Source of the DNA: Nocardia puris
GTDB lineage: Bacteria; Actinomycetota; Actinomycetes; Mycobacteriales; Mycobacteriaceae
DNA: 59,351 nucleotides
Assembly (NCBI RefSeq): GCF_003315035.1
Contig: NZ_QNRE01000024.1
Coordinates: 1 to 59,351 of the forward strand
Direction: 5' to 3'
The notes under the pieces are model-generated. The model made no database searches and had not been told where the DNA came from. It worked only from the letters and a program-made list of their open reading frames with translations. A program made the translations under genes and the position numbers. Of this stretch, positions 1 to 11,051 are shown piece by piece. Every line of letters starts with the position of its first letter. Position 1 is the first letter of the stretch.

Positions 1-91
1 CCCTTCCCCTACGCGGTTCCCCGGCACACGTATTCGGCGGCGCGGGCTTGCCATGCTGCGGTCGGCTGTCGACGAATCCGCAAGCGGTGGA

Positions 92-865
92 GTGCAATTG
101 AACTATCAGGGTGGGTTCAGCAAGCCTGAGCCGGTGCAAGCACATCCGGCCCCTGCGCCACCGCCGTATTCGCCACCGCCGCAGGCTTATCCGCCGTACG
201 GCCACCCAGCCCCGGGCGCATCACCGCAGGGCTATCTGACGCCCGGCTACCCGCGCCAAGCGCCGCCACCGAGGCGGAAGGGTTCCGGGGCTATCGTGCT
301 GTTCGTGATCCTCGGGGTGGTCGTTCTCGTCGGCGGCTTGATCACGGCGGTGCTGGCACAGTCCGGGGTGTTCTCCGCGTCGAACTCCGAGCCGATGCAG
401 ATCCCGATCGTCGGAACGTGCACGGACCAAGTGGCCGGCGTTCTGCATCTCCACGAGCCGCTGAAGACGAAGGATTGCTCGGATCCGTCGGCGATCTTCA
501 AGGTGGTCGAGTCGGAGATCATCACCGGCACGGGTCTCGACGTGAACTGTGACGCCGGCGTCGAAATGCGGATCACCACCCAAGGCAAGCACTACGGCAA
601 GGGTGCTACCGCACATTCGTGCGCCGCGCTGAATCTCATTGTGGGGCACTGCTACAGCAGGTCGGGCACCTACCGGAAGTATGAGACGGACTGTCGCGCG
701 GGCGGACGCCTCCATCAGAAGATCGAAGGGATCGCGGACGAGGACGCGTGCGACTTCCTGGCGCCCGAGGAGCCCGGCGCCGCGATGGAGTGGATCCCGA
801 TCACGATGATCGACCACGTGGACGAACGTGAGCCGGCTACCTACTGCTTCGTGCCCGTGTCCTGA
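92..865 (+). CDS. Membrane-anchored hypothetical protein with Pro-rich N-terminus
   Basis: Unrecognised beyond a general resemblance to the LppU/SCO3897-type proteins of actinobacteria. Seen: a Pro/Ala/Tyr-rich N-terminal segment of about 60 residues (probably disordered and cytoplasmic), a basic PPPRRKGSG stretch, one strong transmembrane helix at about residues 66-89, then an extracytoplasmic domain of about 165 residues with several cysteines (for example in GTCTDQV, LKTKDCSD, LDVNCDAG, HSCAALN, GHCYSRS), suggesting a disulfide-bonded exported fold. The start is uncertain: GTG at 92, TTG at 98 (with GGTGGAG a few bases before it) or ATG at 53 are all possible. It lies 46 bp upstream of nucS on the same strand, but nucS appears to have its own promoter. 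Confidence 0.75.
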   Translation: MQLNYQGGFSKPEPVQAHPAPAPPPYSPPPQAYPPYGHPAPGASPQGYLTPGYPRQAPPPRRKGSGAIVLFVILGVVVLVGGLITAVLAQSGVFSASNSEPMQIPIVGTCTDQVAGVLHLHEPLKTKDCSDPSAIFKVVESEIITGTGLDVNCDAGVEMRITTQGKHYGKGATAHSCAALNLIVGHCYSRSGTYRKYETDCRAGGRLHQKIEGIADEDACDFLAPEEPGAAMEWIPITMIDHVDEREPATYCFVPVS

Positions 866-899
866 GCGGGCGGGTTCCGGAGCGGAACCCGTGAGGGCC

Positions 900-905
900 T
901 AGACT
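900..905 (+). promoter_or_regulatory. Predicted -10 element of nucS (leaderless)
   Basis: TAGACT ends 6 nt before the GTG start of nucS, so the transcription start should fall at or next to the start codon. No Shine-Dalgarno sequence is present, which fits a leaderless mRNA. No clear -35 was seen. Confidence 0.5.
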
Positions 906-911
906 CGACCG

Positions 912-1604
912 GTGCGCCTTGTGATTGCTCGTTGCCAGGTCGACTACGTCGGTCGTTTGACCGCCCACCTTCCGATGGCCCGCAGGCTGCTGATGATCAA
1001 ATCCGACGGGTCGGTGCTCGTGCACTCCGACGGCGGCTCCTATAAGCCGCTGAACTGGATGAGCCCGCCGTGCTGGCTCGAGGAACGCGACCCCGTCGCG
1101 GCCGAGCTGCCGGACAGCACCAAGGCGCTGTGGGTTGTCACCAACAAGGGGGGTGAGGAGCTGCGCATCACCATCGAGGACGTGGAGCACGACTCCTCGC
1201 ACGACCTCGGCATCGACCCCGGACTCGTGAAAGACGGTGTGGAGGCGCATCTTCAGGAGCTGCTGGCCGAACACGTGCAGACCCTCGGCCCCGGCTACAC
1301 CCTGGTGCGCCGCGAGTACATGACCGCCATCGGCCCGGTGGACCTGCTCTGCCGCGACGCCGACGGCGCCACCGTGGCGGTGGAGATCAAGCGGCGCGGC
1401 GAGATCGACGGCGTCGAACAGCTCACCCGCTACCTGGACCTGCTCAACCGCGATCCGCTGCTCGCGCCGGTCAGCGGGGTGTTCGCCGCCCAGCAGATCA
1501 AGCCGCAGGCACGCACCCTCGCCGAGGACCGCGGCATCCGTTGCCTCACACTCGATTACGACGCGCTGCGCGGCACGGAGAGCACCGAATTCCGCCTCTT
1601 CTGA
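912..1604 (+). CDS. nucS: Mismatch-specific endonuclease NucS/EndoMS
   Basis: NucS cuts both strands at mismatched bases (G:T, G:G, T:T) and provides the non-canonical mismatch repair of actinobacteria that lack MutS/MutL. At 230 aa it has the usual length. Seen: N-terminal DNA-binding/dimerisation domain with the conserved MRLVIARCQVDYVGRL start and SDGGSYKPLNWM motif, and a C-terminal RecB-like nuclease domain with D144 (GPVDLLC) and the E158-x-K160 pair (VAVEIKRRG). The C-terminus ends TEFRLF, consistent with the sliding-clamp-binding tail described for this family. The GTG start is supported by the leaderless -10 at 900 and by homology. The last codons form the first unit of the downstream repeat array. 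Confidence 0.96.
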   Translation: MRLVIARCQVDYVGRLTAHLPMARRLLMIKSDGSVLVHSDGGSYKPLNWMSPPCWLEERDPVAAELPDSTKALWVVTNKGGEELRITIEDVEHDSSHDLGIDPGLVKDGVEAHLQELLAEHVQTLGPGYTLVRREYMTAIGPVDLLCRDADGATVAVEIKRRGEIDGVEQLTRYLDLLNRDPLLAPVSGVFAAQQIKPQARTLAEDRGIRCLTLDYDALRGTESTEFRLF

Positions 1605-2013
1605 GCCCTTCTTCGCGCCGCGATCGTGGCACTGCGCTGGGTGTCTGATTCGGCCCTCCTCCTCCCCGCCGCGTGCGGGCAGGCCGGGTTGGGCGCCGTT
1701 CGGCTCTTCTGATCCTTCTCGCACCGCGATCGGTGCCCCCTGCGCAGGGCACTGAATTCTGCCTCTCCTCACCCCTTCTCGCCCCGCGACAGGGGCGCCA
1801 AGCTGAGTGCCGAGTTCTGCCCGTTCTCTGCGCCCGGTCGGGACCCGCGCTGGGCACTGAGTTCCCGCCCATTCCAAGCCTTCTCCAGGCCGCCGCGCTG
1901 GGTGCCGAGTGCTGGCTCTTCTCAGGCCCCATCCGGGCCGCTCCGCGGACGGCTGTGTTGGGCGCCGAATGCCGCCTCTCCTCAGCCCTCTCCGCGTCGC
2001 CACTGGAGACGGC
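1581..2013 (+). repeat. Degenerate tandem repeat array, about 8 units of 46-60 bp, seeded from the nucS 3' end
   Basis: Eight imperfect units begin near 1581, 1639, 1691, 1747, 1806, 1852, 1900 and 1960. Each opens with a GGGCRCYGARTTCYGCC-like block, followed by CTCTTCTCAGCCCTTCT-like and CGCRCCGCGATCGGG-like blocks; the second unit is the most diverged. The first unit contains the last nucS codons (STEFRLF and stop), so the array looks like repeated duplication of the gene end into the intergenic gap. The reading frame opening at 1673 stays open through the array into the next gene, but this is expected at such G+C and is not taken as coding. Apart from this array the gap between nucS and the next gene holds nothing recognisable. 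Confidence 0.75.
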
Positions 2014-2134
2014 AAACCAGCGCCGCGACGGGGGAGGATCGTGCTGCGGCTTGTCCTGTGTCTGTGCGGCAGGCCGGCACTCCGCCGTGTGGGCGGCGCA
2101 AGGCGCCGATGGCACCACCGGCGCGTCTTCGTTC

Positions 2135-2140
2135 TACCCT
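2135..2140 (+). promoter_or_regulatory. Predicted -10 element (leaderless)
   Basis: TACCCT lies exactly 6 nt before the ATG at 2147, with no Shine-Dalgarno sequence between. It supports the short start at 2147 over longer in-frame extensions into the repeat array. Confidence 0.5.
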
Positions 2141-2146
2141 CGAATC

Positions 2147-2455
2147 ATGCCCCGCCGTAAACCGCGCCGAGACACCGAGGTGAGCCGTCGGTATGCCGAC
2201 GGCCTCGGCTTCGGCGATGTCTTCGGCCGCACCGAGGCCGGTCCGGACGGCGACGAGGACTACGCCGTGCGCACGATTCCGGCCGCCCGCGCGCTGAAGA
2301 CCTATCGCTGCCCCGGCTGTGACCACGAGATTCCGCCCGGCGTCGCGCACATCGTGGCGTGGCCGCGCGATGGGGACATGGACGATCGCAGGCACTGGCA
2401 TCGGGGCTGCTGGAACGGCAGGCATACCCGGCGGATCACGCGGCGCTGGTCCTGA
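2147..2455 (+). CDS. Small Zn-ribbon-like conserved protein (Rv1322-position)
   Basis: A 102-aa basic protein starting MPRRKPRRDTEVSRRY. Its C-terminal half has a metal-site-like pattern: CPGCDHE followed about 20 residues later by HWHRGCW, i.e. a possible two-knuckle zinc ribbon. This small protein commonly follows nucS in actinobacteria and occupies the Rv1322 position; some annotations call such proteins ATP/GTP-binding, for which I see no motif. Function unknown. The start is chosen from the leaderless promoter at 2135. It converges on the DivIVA-like gene, with a hairpin between them. Confidence 0.8.
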   Translation: MPRRKPRRDTEVSRRYADGLGFGDVFGRTEAGPDGDEDYAVRTIPAARALKTYRCPGCDHEIPPGVAHIVAWPRDGDMDDRRHWHRGCWNGRHTRRITRRWS

Positions 2456-2515
2456 TTCCGAGGTAAGCGAGGTTCACGCGGTCGGCGCGGTATGCCGGGT
2501 TCGTCCGCCCATTAG

Positions 2516-2548
2516 GAAGGCCGCCCCCGGGATCCGGGAGCGGCCTTC
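2516..2548. terminator. Bidirectional hairpin terminator
   Basis: Nine-base arms GAAGGCCGC (2516-2524) and GCGGCCTTC (2540-2548) pair perfectly, with further pairing possible in the G+C-rich loop. It lies between convergent genes ending at 2455 (+) and 2591 (-). Confidence 0.7.
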
Positions 2549-2590
2549 GGCTGAGTTCGGTCGTACCGCCGTCGCGTGGAAGGGCTGACG

Positions 2591-3601
2591 TCAGTTGGCG
2601 ATGTCGGCGTTCTCGCGCTCGTCGGCGTCGAGTTCGGCGTCCTCGTTGGTGACCTCGGGGATCGCCTTGGTGTTATTGCGCGAGCCGGTCACCGACTTGT
2701 TGCCGCCGCTGTTGATCGACTTGCGCTGCTCCGGAACACCGTCCAGCAGTTCGCTTTCCCGGTTGACGGCCGCCAGCATGGCGGGCACCGAGTCCAGCTG
2801 GCCGCGGATGCCGAGCAGCTGGGCGAGCACCCGGCCGCGCAGCACGCGCATCTCCTCCGCCAGTTCCTTGGCGTGCGCGATCTTGCGCTCCGAGGTCTGG
2901 GTGGCCGAGGTGATGAGGCGGTTGGCCTCATCGGTCGCGTCCTTGATCCGCTGGGCGGCCTCGGCGCGGCTGGTGGCCTCGAGCTCCTCCATGGCGCGCG
3001 TGAGCTTGGTGCGGCGCTCGGCCATGGTGACCTCGAAGTCCTGCTGGGCGGCCTTGCGCTTCGCCTCGGCTTCCTTGGCGATGCGGTCGGACTCGGCCTG
3101 CGCGGCCTCGATGATCTTCGCGGACTCGGTGCGTGCGTTCGCGAGGGTCTGCTCGAACTCGATCTCGAGCGCCTCGCGCTTCTCCTTCGTCTCGGCGAGC
3201 AGCGACTCGTACTTGCCACGCATCTCGGTGGCCTGCTGCTCGGCGATCGACACCATCTCCGCGGCCTCGGCCTGGGCCAGGGCCCGGACCTCGCTGGCCT
3301 CGTCGGAGGCCAGCCGCAGCATGCGGGAGATGCGATCGGACATGCCTTCCGCGGTGGTCGGCGGAACCGAGAGCCGGTCGACCTCCTTGCGGAGTTCGTC
3401 GATCTCGTCCCGCGCGTCCTCGAGCTGGGCGGCGAGGTTGCGCGCCTGGGCCGCGGCGGCGTCGCGGTCGGTGGCGGTGACCCTCAGTTCGGCATCGAAG
3501 CGGTCGAAGTAGTTACGCACCTCGTCTTGCGCATAACCCTTGCGCACAACGGTGAAGGGCAGTGCAACGAAGCGATTGCGATCGGACTCAGGTGACGACA
3601 T
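2591..3601 (-). CDS. DivIVA-domain coiled-coil protein
   Basis: 336 aa from MSSPESDRN. The N-terminal 40 residues match a DivIVA/Wag31 membrane-binding domain (FTVVRKGYAQDEVRNYFDRF). Residues from about 50 to 270 are an almost uninterrupted Ala/Glu/Lys/Arg heptad-rich coiled coil, followed by an Asn/Ser/Asp/Glu-rich tail. Such proteins form polar or cytoskeletal scaffolds in filamentous and mycolate actinobacteria. This is not canonical Wag31 (its start differs from the usual MPLTPADVHNVAF type), so it is probably a second DivIVA-family paralogue, akin in layout to FilP-like proteins. ATG 3601 is preferred over ATG 3610 because DivIVA homology begins just after it. Transcription would run from upstream of the epimerase gene or from the 86-bp gap. 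Confidence 0.85.
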   Translation of the reverse strand: MSSPESDRNRFVALPFTVVRKGYAQDEVRNYFDRFDAELRVTATDRDAAAAQARNLAAQLEDARDEIDELRKEVDRLSVPPTTAEGMSDRISRMLRLASDEASEVRALAQAEAAEMVSIAEQQATEMRGKYESLLAETKEKREALEIEFEQTLANARTESAKIIEAAQAESDRIAKEAEAKRKAAQQDFEVTMAERRTKLTRAMEELEATSRAEAAQRIKDATDEANRLITSATQTSERKIAHAKELAEEMRVLRGRVLAQLLGIRGQLDSVPAMLAAVNRESELLDGVPEQRKSINSGGNKSVTGSRNNTKAIPEVTNEDAELDADERENADIAN

Positions 3602-3687
3602 GGCACACAAACTACAGCCTAGAAGGACCCGATGGTGACTCGACTGCGAATGTGATCAGGATGAGTTTTGCGGGCCCGATCTTGATA

Positions 3688-4161
3688 CTAGTGCGTAACA
3701 TTCGGGTTCGGCTCGACCAACTCGATCAGCACACCGCCAGCATCCTTCGGGTGGATGAAATTGATGCGGGAATCGGCGGTTCCGTGCCGCGGCGCCTCGT
3801 ACAGCAAACGCAGGCCGCGTGCCCGCAGGTGCGCGGAGACGGCCTCGATATCGGTGACGCGGTAGGCCAGCTGCTGCAGACCCGGGCCGCTGCGATCGAG
3901 GAACTTGGCGATGGTGGATTCGGCGTTCAGCGGAGCCAGCAACTGCAGGGCCGTCGCGCCGTCGTGCGCGCCCGGCAGCGACAGCATCGCCTCGTGCACG
4001 CCCTGGCTCTCGTTGACCTCGCGGTGGGTCTCGATCATGCCGAGATTGTCGGTGTACCAGGCGATCGCGGCGTCGAGGTCGGGGACGGCCACGCCGACGT
4101 GGTCGACGGCGACGACGTAGTCGCCGGGAACGATTTCGGAGGTGTTGTTCGCGGTGCTCAC
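3688..4161 (-). CDS. mce: Methylmalonyl-CoA epimerase (VOC superfamily)
   Basis: Converts (2R)- and (2S)-methylmalonyl-CoA in propionate and odd-chain/branched acyl metabolism. The 157-aa protein has the paired VOC beta-alpha-beta modules: VAVDHVGVAVPDLDAAIAWY at the start, HEAMLSLP, LQQLAYRVTDIEAV, and a terminal GVLIELVEPN supplying the metal-binding Glu; H in VDHVGV is the first ligand. Corresponds to the Rv1322A position. Start GTG 4161 is backed by a -10 TACCGT six bases upstream. Divergent from the thiolase gene, with which it shares a 130-bp promoter region. Confidence 0.93.
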   Translation of the reverse strand: MSTANNTSEIVPGDYVVAVDHVGVAVPDLDAAIAWYTDNLGMIETHREVNESQGVHEAMLSLPGAHDGATALQLLAPLNAESTIAKFLDRSGPGLQQLAYRVTDIEAVSAHLRARGLRLLYEAPRHGTADSRINFIHPKDAGGVLIELVEPNPNVTH

Positions 4162-4167
4162 GACTCG

Positions 4168-4173
4168 ACGGTA
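4168..4173 (-). promoter_or_regulatory. Predicted -10 element of mce (leaderless)
   Basis: On the minus strand TACCGT precedes the GTG start at 4161 by 6 nt, with no ribosome-binding sequence between. Confidence 0.5.
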
Positions 4174-4291
4174 GCGCCTACCTGCGCGCGGCCACGCGGG
4201 CCGGGCAGGCTACCGTGGGGTACCAGACTTGACGCCGTGCCGTCGCCGTGCGAGGGCGCGGCGGGATCCACCTACGAATGCGAGGCTCGTC

Positions 4292-5470
4292 GTGACCACT
4301 ACCGTCATCGTCTCCGGTGCGCGCACCCCGGTCGGCAGGCTGCTGGGCGGGCTGAAGGACTTCTCGGGTTCGGATCTGGGCGGGTTCGCGATCAAGGCCG
4401 CGCTGGAGAAGGGCGGGGTCGCGCCGGAGCAGGTGGACTACGTGATCATGGGCCAGGTGCTCACTGCGGGCGCGGGCCAGATCCCGGCGCGCCAGGCGGC
4501 GGTGGCGGCGGGCATCCCGATGGACGTGCCCGCGCTGACGCTGAACAAGGTGTGCCTGTCGGGGATCAACGCGATCGCGTTGGCGGATCAGCTGATTCGC
4601 GCGGGCGAGTACGAGATCGTGGTGGCCGGCGGCCAGGAGTCGATGAGCCGGGCGCCGCATCTGCTGGAGAAGAGCCGCGAGGGCTTCAAGTACGGCGACG
4701 TGACGCTGCGCGACCACATGGCCTACGACGGCCTGCACGACATCTTCACCGACCAGGCGATGGGCGCGCTCACCGAGACGCGCAACGACACCGACAAGAT
4801 CAGCCGCGAGGATCAGGACGCGTTCGCCGCCGCCTCGCACCAGCGCGCCGCCGCGGCGTGGAAGAACGGCGTGTTCGACGAGGAAGTGGTGCCGGTCGCG
4901 GTGCCGCAGCGCAAGGGTGATCCGGTGCTGGTGAGCGCCGACGAGGGCATCCGCGCCGACACCACGGTGGAATCGCTGGGCAAGCTGCGCCCGGCGTTCC
5001 GCAAGGACGGCACCGTCACCGCGGGCACCGCCTCGCAGATCTCCGACGGCGCCGCCGCCGTGGTCGTGATGAGCAAGGAGAAGGCCCAGGCGCTGGGGCT
5101 GAGCTGGATCGCCGAGATCGGCGCCGCCGGCGTCGTCGCGGGCCCGGACTCGACCCTGCAGGACCAGCCGGCCAACGCCATCGCCAAAGCCTGTGCGCGC
5201 GAGGGTATCTCGCCCGCCGATCTGGATCTGGTGGAGATCAACGAGGCGTTCGCCGCGGTCGGCATCGCCTCCACCCGCAAGCTGGGCATCGATCCGGAGA
5301 AGGTGAACGTCAACGGCGGCGCCATCGCCATCGGCCACCCGCTGGGCATGTCGGGCGCGCGCATCGTGCTGCACCTGGCGCTGGAGCTCAAGCGCCGCGG
5401 TGGCGGTGTGGGCGCGGCCGCGCTGTGCGGCGGCGGCGGTCAGGGCGACGCGCTCATCGTCCGGGTCTGA
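4292..5470 (+). CDS. fadA4: Acetyl-CoA acetyltransferase (thiolase), FadA4-like
   Basis: Biosynthetic-type thiolase interconverting two acetyl-CoA and acetoacetyl-CoA; the epimerase neighbour also suggests short-chain acyl-CoA metabolism. 392 aa. Seen: nucleophile C88 in LNKVCLSG, the NEAFA motif, the GHPLGMSGAR histidine motif, and the second catalytic cysteine C379 in CGGGGQGDAL. The GTG at 4292 (TTTVIVSGARTPVGR) is chosen because thiolase homology begins there; an in-frame ATG at 4229 would add 21 arginine-rich residues not expected in the family. Syntenic with M. tuberculosis fadA4 (Rv1323). Confidence 0.93.
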   Translation: MTTTVIVSGARTPVGRLLGGLKDFSGSDLGGFAIKAALEKGGVAPEQVDYVIMGQVLTAGAGQIPARQAAVAAGIPMDVPALTLNKVCLSGINAIALADQLIRAGEYEIVVAGGQESMSRAPHLLEKSREGFKYGDVTLRDHMAYDGLHDIFTDQAMGALTETRNDTDKISREDQDAFAAASHQRAAAAWKNGVFDEEVVPVAVPQRKGDPVLVSADEGIRADTTVESLGKLRPAFRKDGTVTAGTASQISDGAAAVVVMSKEKAQALGLSWIAEIGAAGVVAGPDSTLQDQPANAIAKACAREGISPADLDLVEINEAFAAVGIASTRKLGIDPEKVNVNGGAIAIGHPLGMSGARIVLHLALELKRRGGGVGAAALCGGGGQGDALIVRV

Positions 5471-5577
5471 GCTGTTTCCGCAGGTCCGGCTCGTATACAC
5501 GCGGGCCGGACCGCGGGCACGCGAGTGTGACACGATCGACTACGACACCCTGTAGTGAATCGGGCAGAATGGACGCC

Positions 5578-5946
5578 ATGGGAAATTTCTTCGACTTGAG
5601 CACTGTCGCCAAGCGATTCCGTTTCATCGCCGTGCTCGAGGCGATCTCCTGGGCCCTCCTGATCGTCGGCATGGTCTTCAAGCGGCTGCCGGAGCCGGTG
5701 TTGTGGCCGGTCAAGGTGTTCGGAATGACCCACGGCATCGTCTTCGTGCTGTTCCTGCTCGTCACGCTGGTCACCGCCCGTGAGCTGAGCTGGAACTGGA
5801 AGGTCACCGTCGCCGCGCTGGTGTCGAGCATCCCGCCGTTCGCCACCGTGGTGTTCGAGATCTGGGCCGCCCGCAACGGTCATCTGGCCGAGCTGAGCAC
5901 CGACGGATCGACCGACTCCGCGGGAGCCGTGCGCGCCGCGTCGTGA
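5578..5946 (+). CDS. DUF3817 small membrane protein (copy 1)
   Basis: 122 aa with about three transmembrane helices (residues about 13-34, 44-65 and 74-95) in a DUF3817 arrangement: FRFIAVLEAISWALLIVGM, then VKVFGMTHGIVFVLFLLV. Function unknown; the family is widespread in actinobacteria. ATG 5578 is preferred over ATG 5569 because a -10-like CAGAAT sits 7 nt upstream. A second DUF3817 gene occurs at 29699-30079. In M. tuberculosis I recall no DUF3817 gene between fadA4 and the thioredoxin, so this copy may be an insertion relative to that genome. Confidence 0.82.
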   Translation: MGNFFDLSTVAKRFRFIAVLEAISWALLIVGMVFKRLPEPVLWPVKVFGMTHGIVFVLFLLVTLVTARELSWNWKVTVAALVSSIPPFATVVFEIWAARNGHLAELSTDGSTDSAGAVRAAS

Positions 5947-5959
5947 CACACTGGAAACC

Positions 5960-6856
5960 GTGACTCGACCAGCCGCACGCCGTCCTTCGCCCGCCGTCGC
6001 TGCCGCAATGTCCGGCGCGGTGGATCTGTCCAGTCTGAAGCAGCCGCCCGCCGGCGCCTCCGGCGGTTCCGGTGGCGACCACGCGGTCTCCGAGACCGAT
6101 TTCGAGACCAAGGTGCTGCGCCGTTCGATGCAGGTGCCGGTGGTGGTCGCGCTGTACTCGCAGCGCAGCCCCGGCAGCGTCGAACTGGTCCGCACCCTGG
6201 AGCGGTTGGTCGCGGCCGACGGCGGCACGTGGGATCTGGCGACCGTCGAGGCCGAGGCCAATATGCGCATCGCGCAGGCGCTGCGGGTGCAGGGCATCCC
6301 CACCGTCATCGCTATCGCGGCCGGGCAGCCGCTCGCCGATTTCGAAGGCGCGCAGCCGGAGCCGCAGGTGCGCCAGTGGCTCGACGCCGTGCTGGACGCC
6401 GTCGCGGGCAAGCTCGAGGGTGGCGTGCAGGAGGAGCGTCCGGTGGAGGACCCGCGCTTCACGGCCGCCGAGGACGCGCTGGAGCGCGGTGACCTGGCCG
6501 GCGCGGAAGCCGCGTACGAGGCGATCCTGGCCGCCGAGCCGAACAACACCGAGGCCGCGGGCGCGCTGCGGCAGCTGCGCTTCCTCGCCAGGGCCCAGCA
6601 GGTTCCGGAGTCGGCGTTGGCCGCCGCCGAGGCGAACCCGGCCGACGTGGACGCCGCCATCGCTGCCGCCGACCTGGAACTGCTCAGCCAACAGCCCGAG
6701 GCCGCGTTCGATCGGCTCATCGCCGTGGTCAAGCGCACTGCGGGGGACGAGCGCACCAAGGCGCGCACCCACCTGCTGGAGCTGTTCGAGCTGTTCGACC
6801 AGGCCGAACCGTTCGTGGTCGCGGCCCGGCGCAAGCTGGCCGCCGCGCTCTACTGA
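5960..6856 (+). CDS. Thioredoxin-like/TPR protein, CnoX (YbbN) type, without CxxC
   Basis: 298 aa, corresponding to Rv1324. Residues about 45-150 form a thioredoxin fold (VPVVVALYSQRSPGSVEL, then the cis-Pro region QGIPTVIAI), but the active-site CxxC is replaced by SQRS (67-70), so it cannot do thiol-disulfide exchange there. The C-terminal half (from about 160) is Ala-rich helical repeat sequence resembling TPRs (FTAAEDALERGDLAGAEAAY). E. coli CnoX with the same layout is a holdase chaperone; a similar role is inferred. GTG start 13 bp after the DUF3817 stop. Its stop lies 4 bp from the convergent glgB stop. Confidence 0.87.
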   Translation: MTRPAARRPSPAVAAAMSGAVDLSSLKQPPAGASGGSGGDHAVSETDFETKVLRRSMQVPVVVALYSQRSPGSVELVRTLERLVAADGGTWDLATVEAEANMRIAQALRVQGIPTVIAIAAGQPLADFEGAQPEPQVRQWLDAVLDAVAGKLEGGVQEERPVEDPRFTAAEDALERGDLAGAEAAYEAILAAEPNNTEAAGALRQLRFLARAQQVPESALAAAEANPADVDAAIAAADLELLSQQPEAAFDRLIAVVKRTAGDERTKARTHLLELFELFDQAEPFVVAARRKLAAALY

Positions 6857-6860
6857 CGGA

Positions 6861-9034
<2,174 letters not shown>

Positions 9035-9038
<4 letters not shown>

Positions 9039-11038
9039 CGGAACGACTTCCGGTACGCCAGAGGCAGCCGCGCGGGCGCGGGTACCGGCGGCAGCGCGAT
9101 GATGTGCGCGACGGCCTTCGCCGGGTCGAGCCGCACCCAATTGGTCTGCGCCCAGTGGTATTCCTCGCCGCTCACCTCGTCGCGCACCACGGGGTGGTCG
9201 TGCCATTCGCGGCCGATGGCGGGCAGATCGAGGGAGATGTGGCCCTCCTCGGCGCCGTAGGGGTTGAGGTTGACGATGGTGAGCACCGCGTCGCCGGTCT
9301 CCGGGTCGAGTTTGGAGTAGGCGATGAGGGCGTCGTTGTCCACGTGGTGGAAGTGCAAGCAGCGCAACTGTTGTAGCGCGGGGTGCGCGCGGCGGATCTC
9401 GTTGAGCCTGGTCAGCCACGGCTCCAGCGACTCGCCGCGGGCCAGCGCGCCGGCGAAGTCGCGGGGGCGCAGCTCGTACTTCTCCGAATCCAGGTACTCC
9501 TCGCTGCCCGGCCGCACCGCCTGGTGCTCGAACAGTTCGAAGCCGGAGTAGACGCCCCAGGTGGGCGCCAGCGTGGCGGCCAGCACCGCGCGGATGGCGA
9601 ACATGCCGGGACCGCCGTGCTGGAGGCTCTCGTGCAGGATGTCGGGGGTGTTGACGAACAGGTTGGGCCTGGCCTCGTCGGCCTTGGCGGCCAGCTCGGT
9701 GCCGAATTCGGTGAGCTCCCACTTGGCCACCCGCCAGGTGAAATACGTGTAGGACTGGCTGAATCCGCGCCGTGCGAGGCCGTAGAGGCGGGCGGGGCGG
9801 GTGAACGCCTCGGACAGGAAGATCACGTCGGGATCGGTGCGCCGCACCGTCGCGATCAGCCACTCCCAGAAGTCGGCGGGTTTGGTGTGCGGGTTGTCGA
9901 CGCGGAAGATCTTGACGCCCAACCCGATCCAGTGCCGCACCACCCGCAGCACCTCGGCGTAGAGGCCGTCGGGGTCGTTGTCGAAGTTGACCGGGTAGAT
10001 GTCCTGGTACTTCTTGGGCGGGTTCTCCGCGAACGCGATGGTGCCGTCGGGCAGCGTGGTGAACCACTCCGGGTGCGCGGCCACCCACGGGTGGTCCGGC
10101 GCGCACTGCAAGGCCAGGTCCAGCGCTACTTCCAGGCCCAGTTCGGCGGCGGCGGTGACGAATTCGGCGAAATCGCGTTCGGTGCCGAGGTCCGGGTGCA
10201 CGGCGTCGTGGCCGCCCTCGGCGGCGCCGATCGCCCAGGGCGACCCCACGTCGCCGGGTTCGGCGGTGAGGGAGTTGTTGCGGCCCTTGCGATTCACCCG
10301 GCCGATGGGATGGATGGGCGGCAGGTACACCACGTCGAAGCCCATGCCCGCGATGCGCGGCAGTTCGGCGGCGGCGGTGGCGAAGGTGCCGTGCACGGGC
10401 CTGCCCTCGGCGTCGCGGCCACCGGTCGACCGCGGGAAGAACTCGTACCACGAGCCGTAGAGCGCGCGCTGCCGTTCCACCTGCACGGTGTGCTGCGGTC
10501 CGCGCGTGACGAGTTCGCGCAGCGGGGTGACGCGCAGGATCTCGGCGACCTCCGCGCTGAACGCGGGCGCCACGCGCGCGGGCAGTTGCTCCTCGCCGCG
10601 CAGGGCGGCCGCCGCCGCGCGCAGTTTCTCGAACTTCGCCTTGGGCAGCGCTTGGGCGGCCCGCTCGAACAGGCGCGCGCCGAGCTCGAGATCGTTGGCC
10701 AGATCGGCGGCACTCTGGCCGACGGCCAGTTTCGCCTCGACCGCGTGCCGCCATGTCGCGAGCGGATCGCTCCAGCCCTCCACGCGGAACGTCCACGCCC
10801 CGGGCGTGTTCGGCACGAACGTCGCGTTGAACACGTCGGGCTCGTAGTCCGGCGTCATGCGGATGCGGGTGGCTCGCGACGAGCCGGGGGCGCGCACGGC
10901 GAGGGTGGCGGCGACGGCGTCGTGCCCTTCGCGCCACACCACGGTGCGCACCGGGAAGACCTCGCCCACCACGGCCTTGGCCGGGCGGCCACCGGGGATG
11001 GACGGGGCGGTGTCATCGATGGCGATGCGGCCGGTCAC
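9035..11038 (-). CDS. glgE: Alpha-1,4-glucan:maltose-1-phosphate maltosyltransferase
   Basis: Transfers maltose from maltose-1-phosphate to growing alpha-1,4-glucan (GH13_3); this is an established drug target in mycobacteria because loss leads to toxic maltose-1-P build-up. 667 aa. Seen: N-terminal beta domain (AKAVVGEVFPVRTVVWREGH), barrel motifs VVYLPPIHPIGRVNRKG, KIFRVDNPHTKP (nucleophile Asp), IFLSEAFTRP (Glu), and a C-terminal domain with DPETGDAVLTIVNLNPY. The start is set at GTG 11038 because a -10 TAGGTT lies 7 nt before it; TTG 11047 is the alternative. It lies right behind the TetR stop. Confidence 0.95.
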
Positions 11039-11045
11039 GCGGACC

Positions 11046-11051
11046 AACCTA
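11046..11051 (-). promoter_or_regulatory. Predicted -10 element of glgE (leaderless)
   Basis: Minus-strand TAGGTT followed by 7 nt and the GTG at 11038. It sits at the very end of the TetR gene, so glgE/glgB may be transcribed independently of the regulator. Confidence 0.45.

Noticed and set aside
1581..2013. CRISPR array
   Set aside because: Units are contiguous and diverged, without constant repeats separated by unique spacers, and no cas genes are present.
1673..2146. In-frame N-terminal extension of the small Zn-ribbon gene through the repeat array
   Set aside because: It would translate degenerate repeats, and the leaderless -10 at 2135 supports the ATG at 2147.
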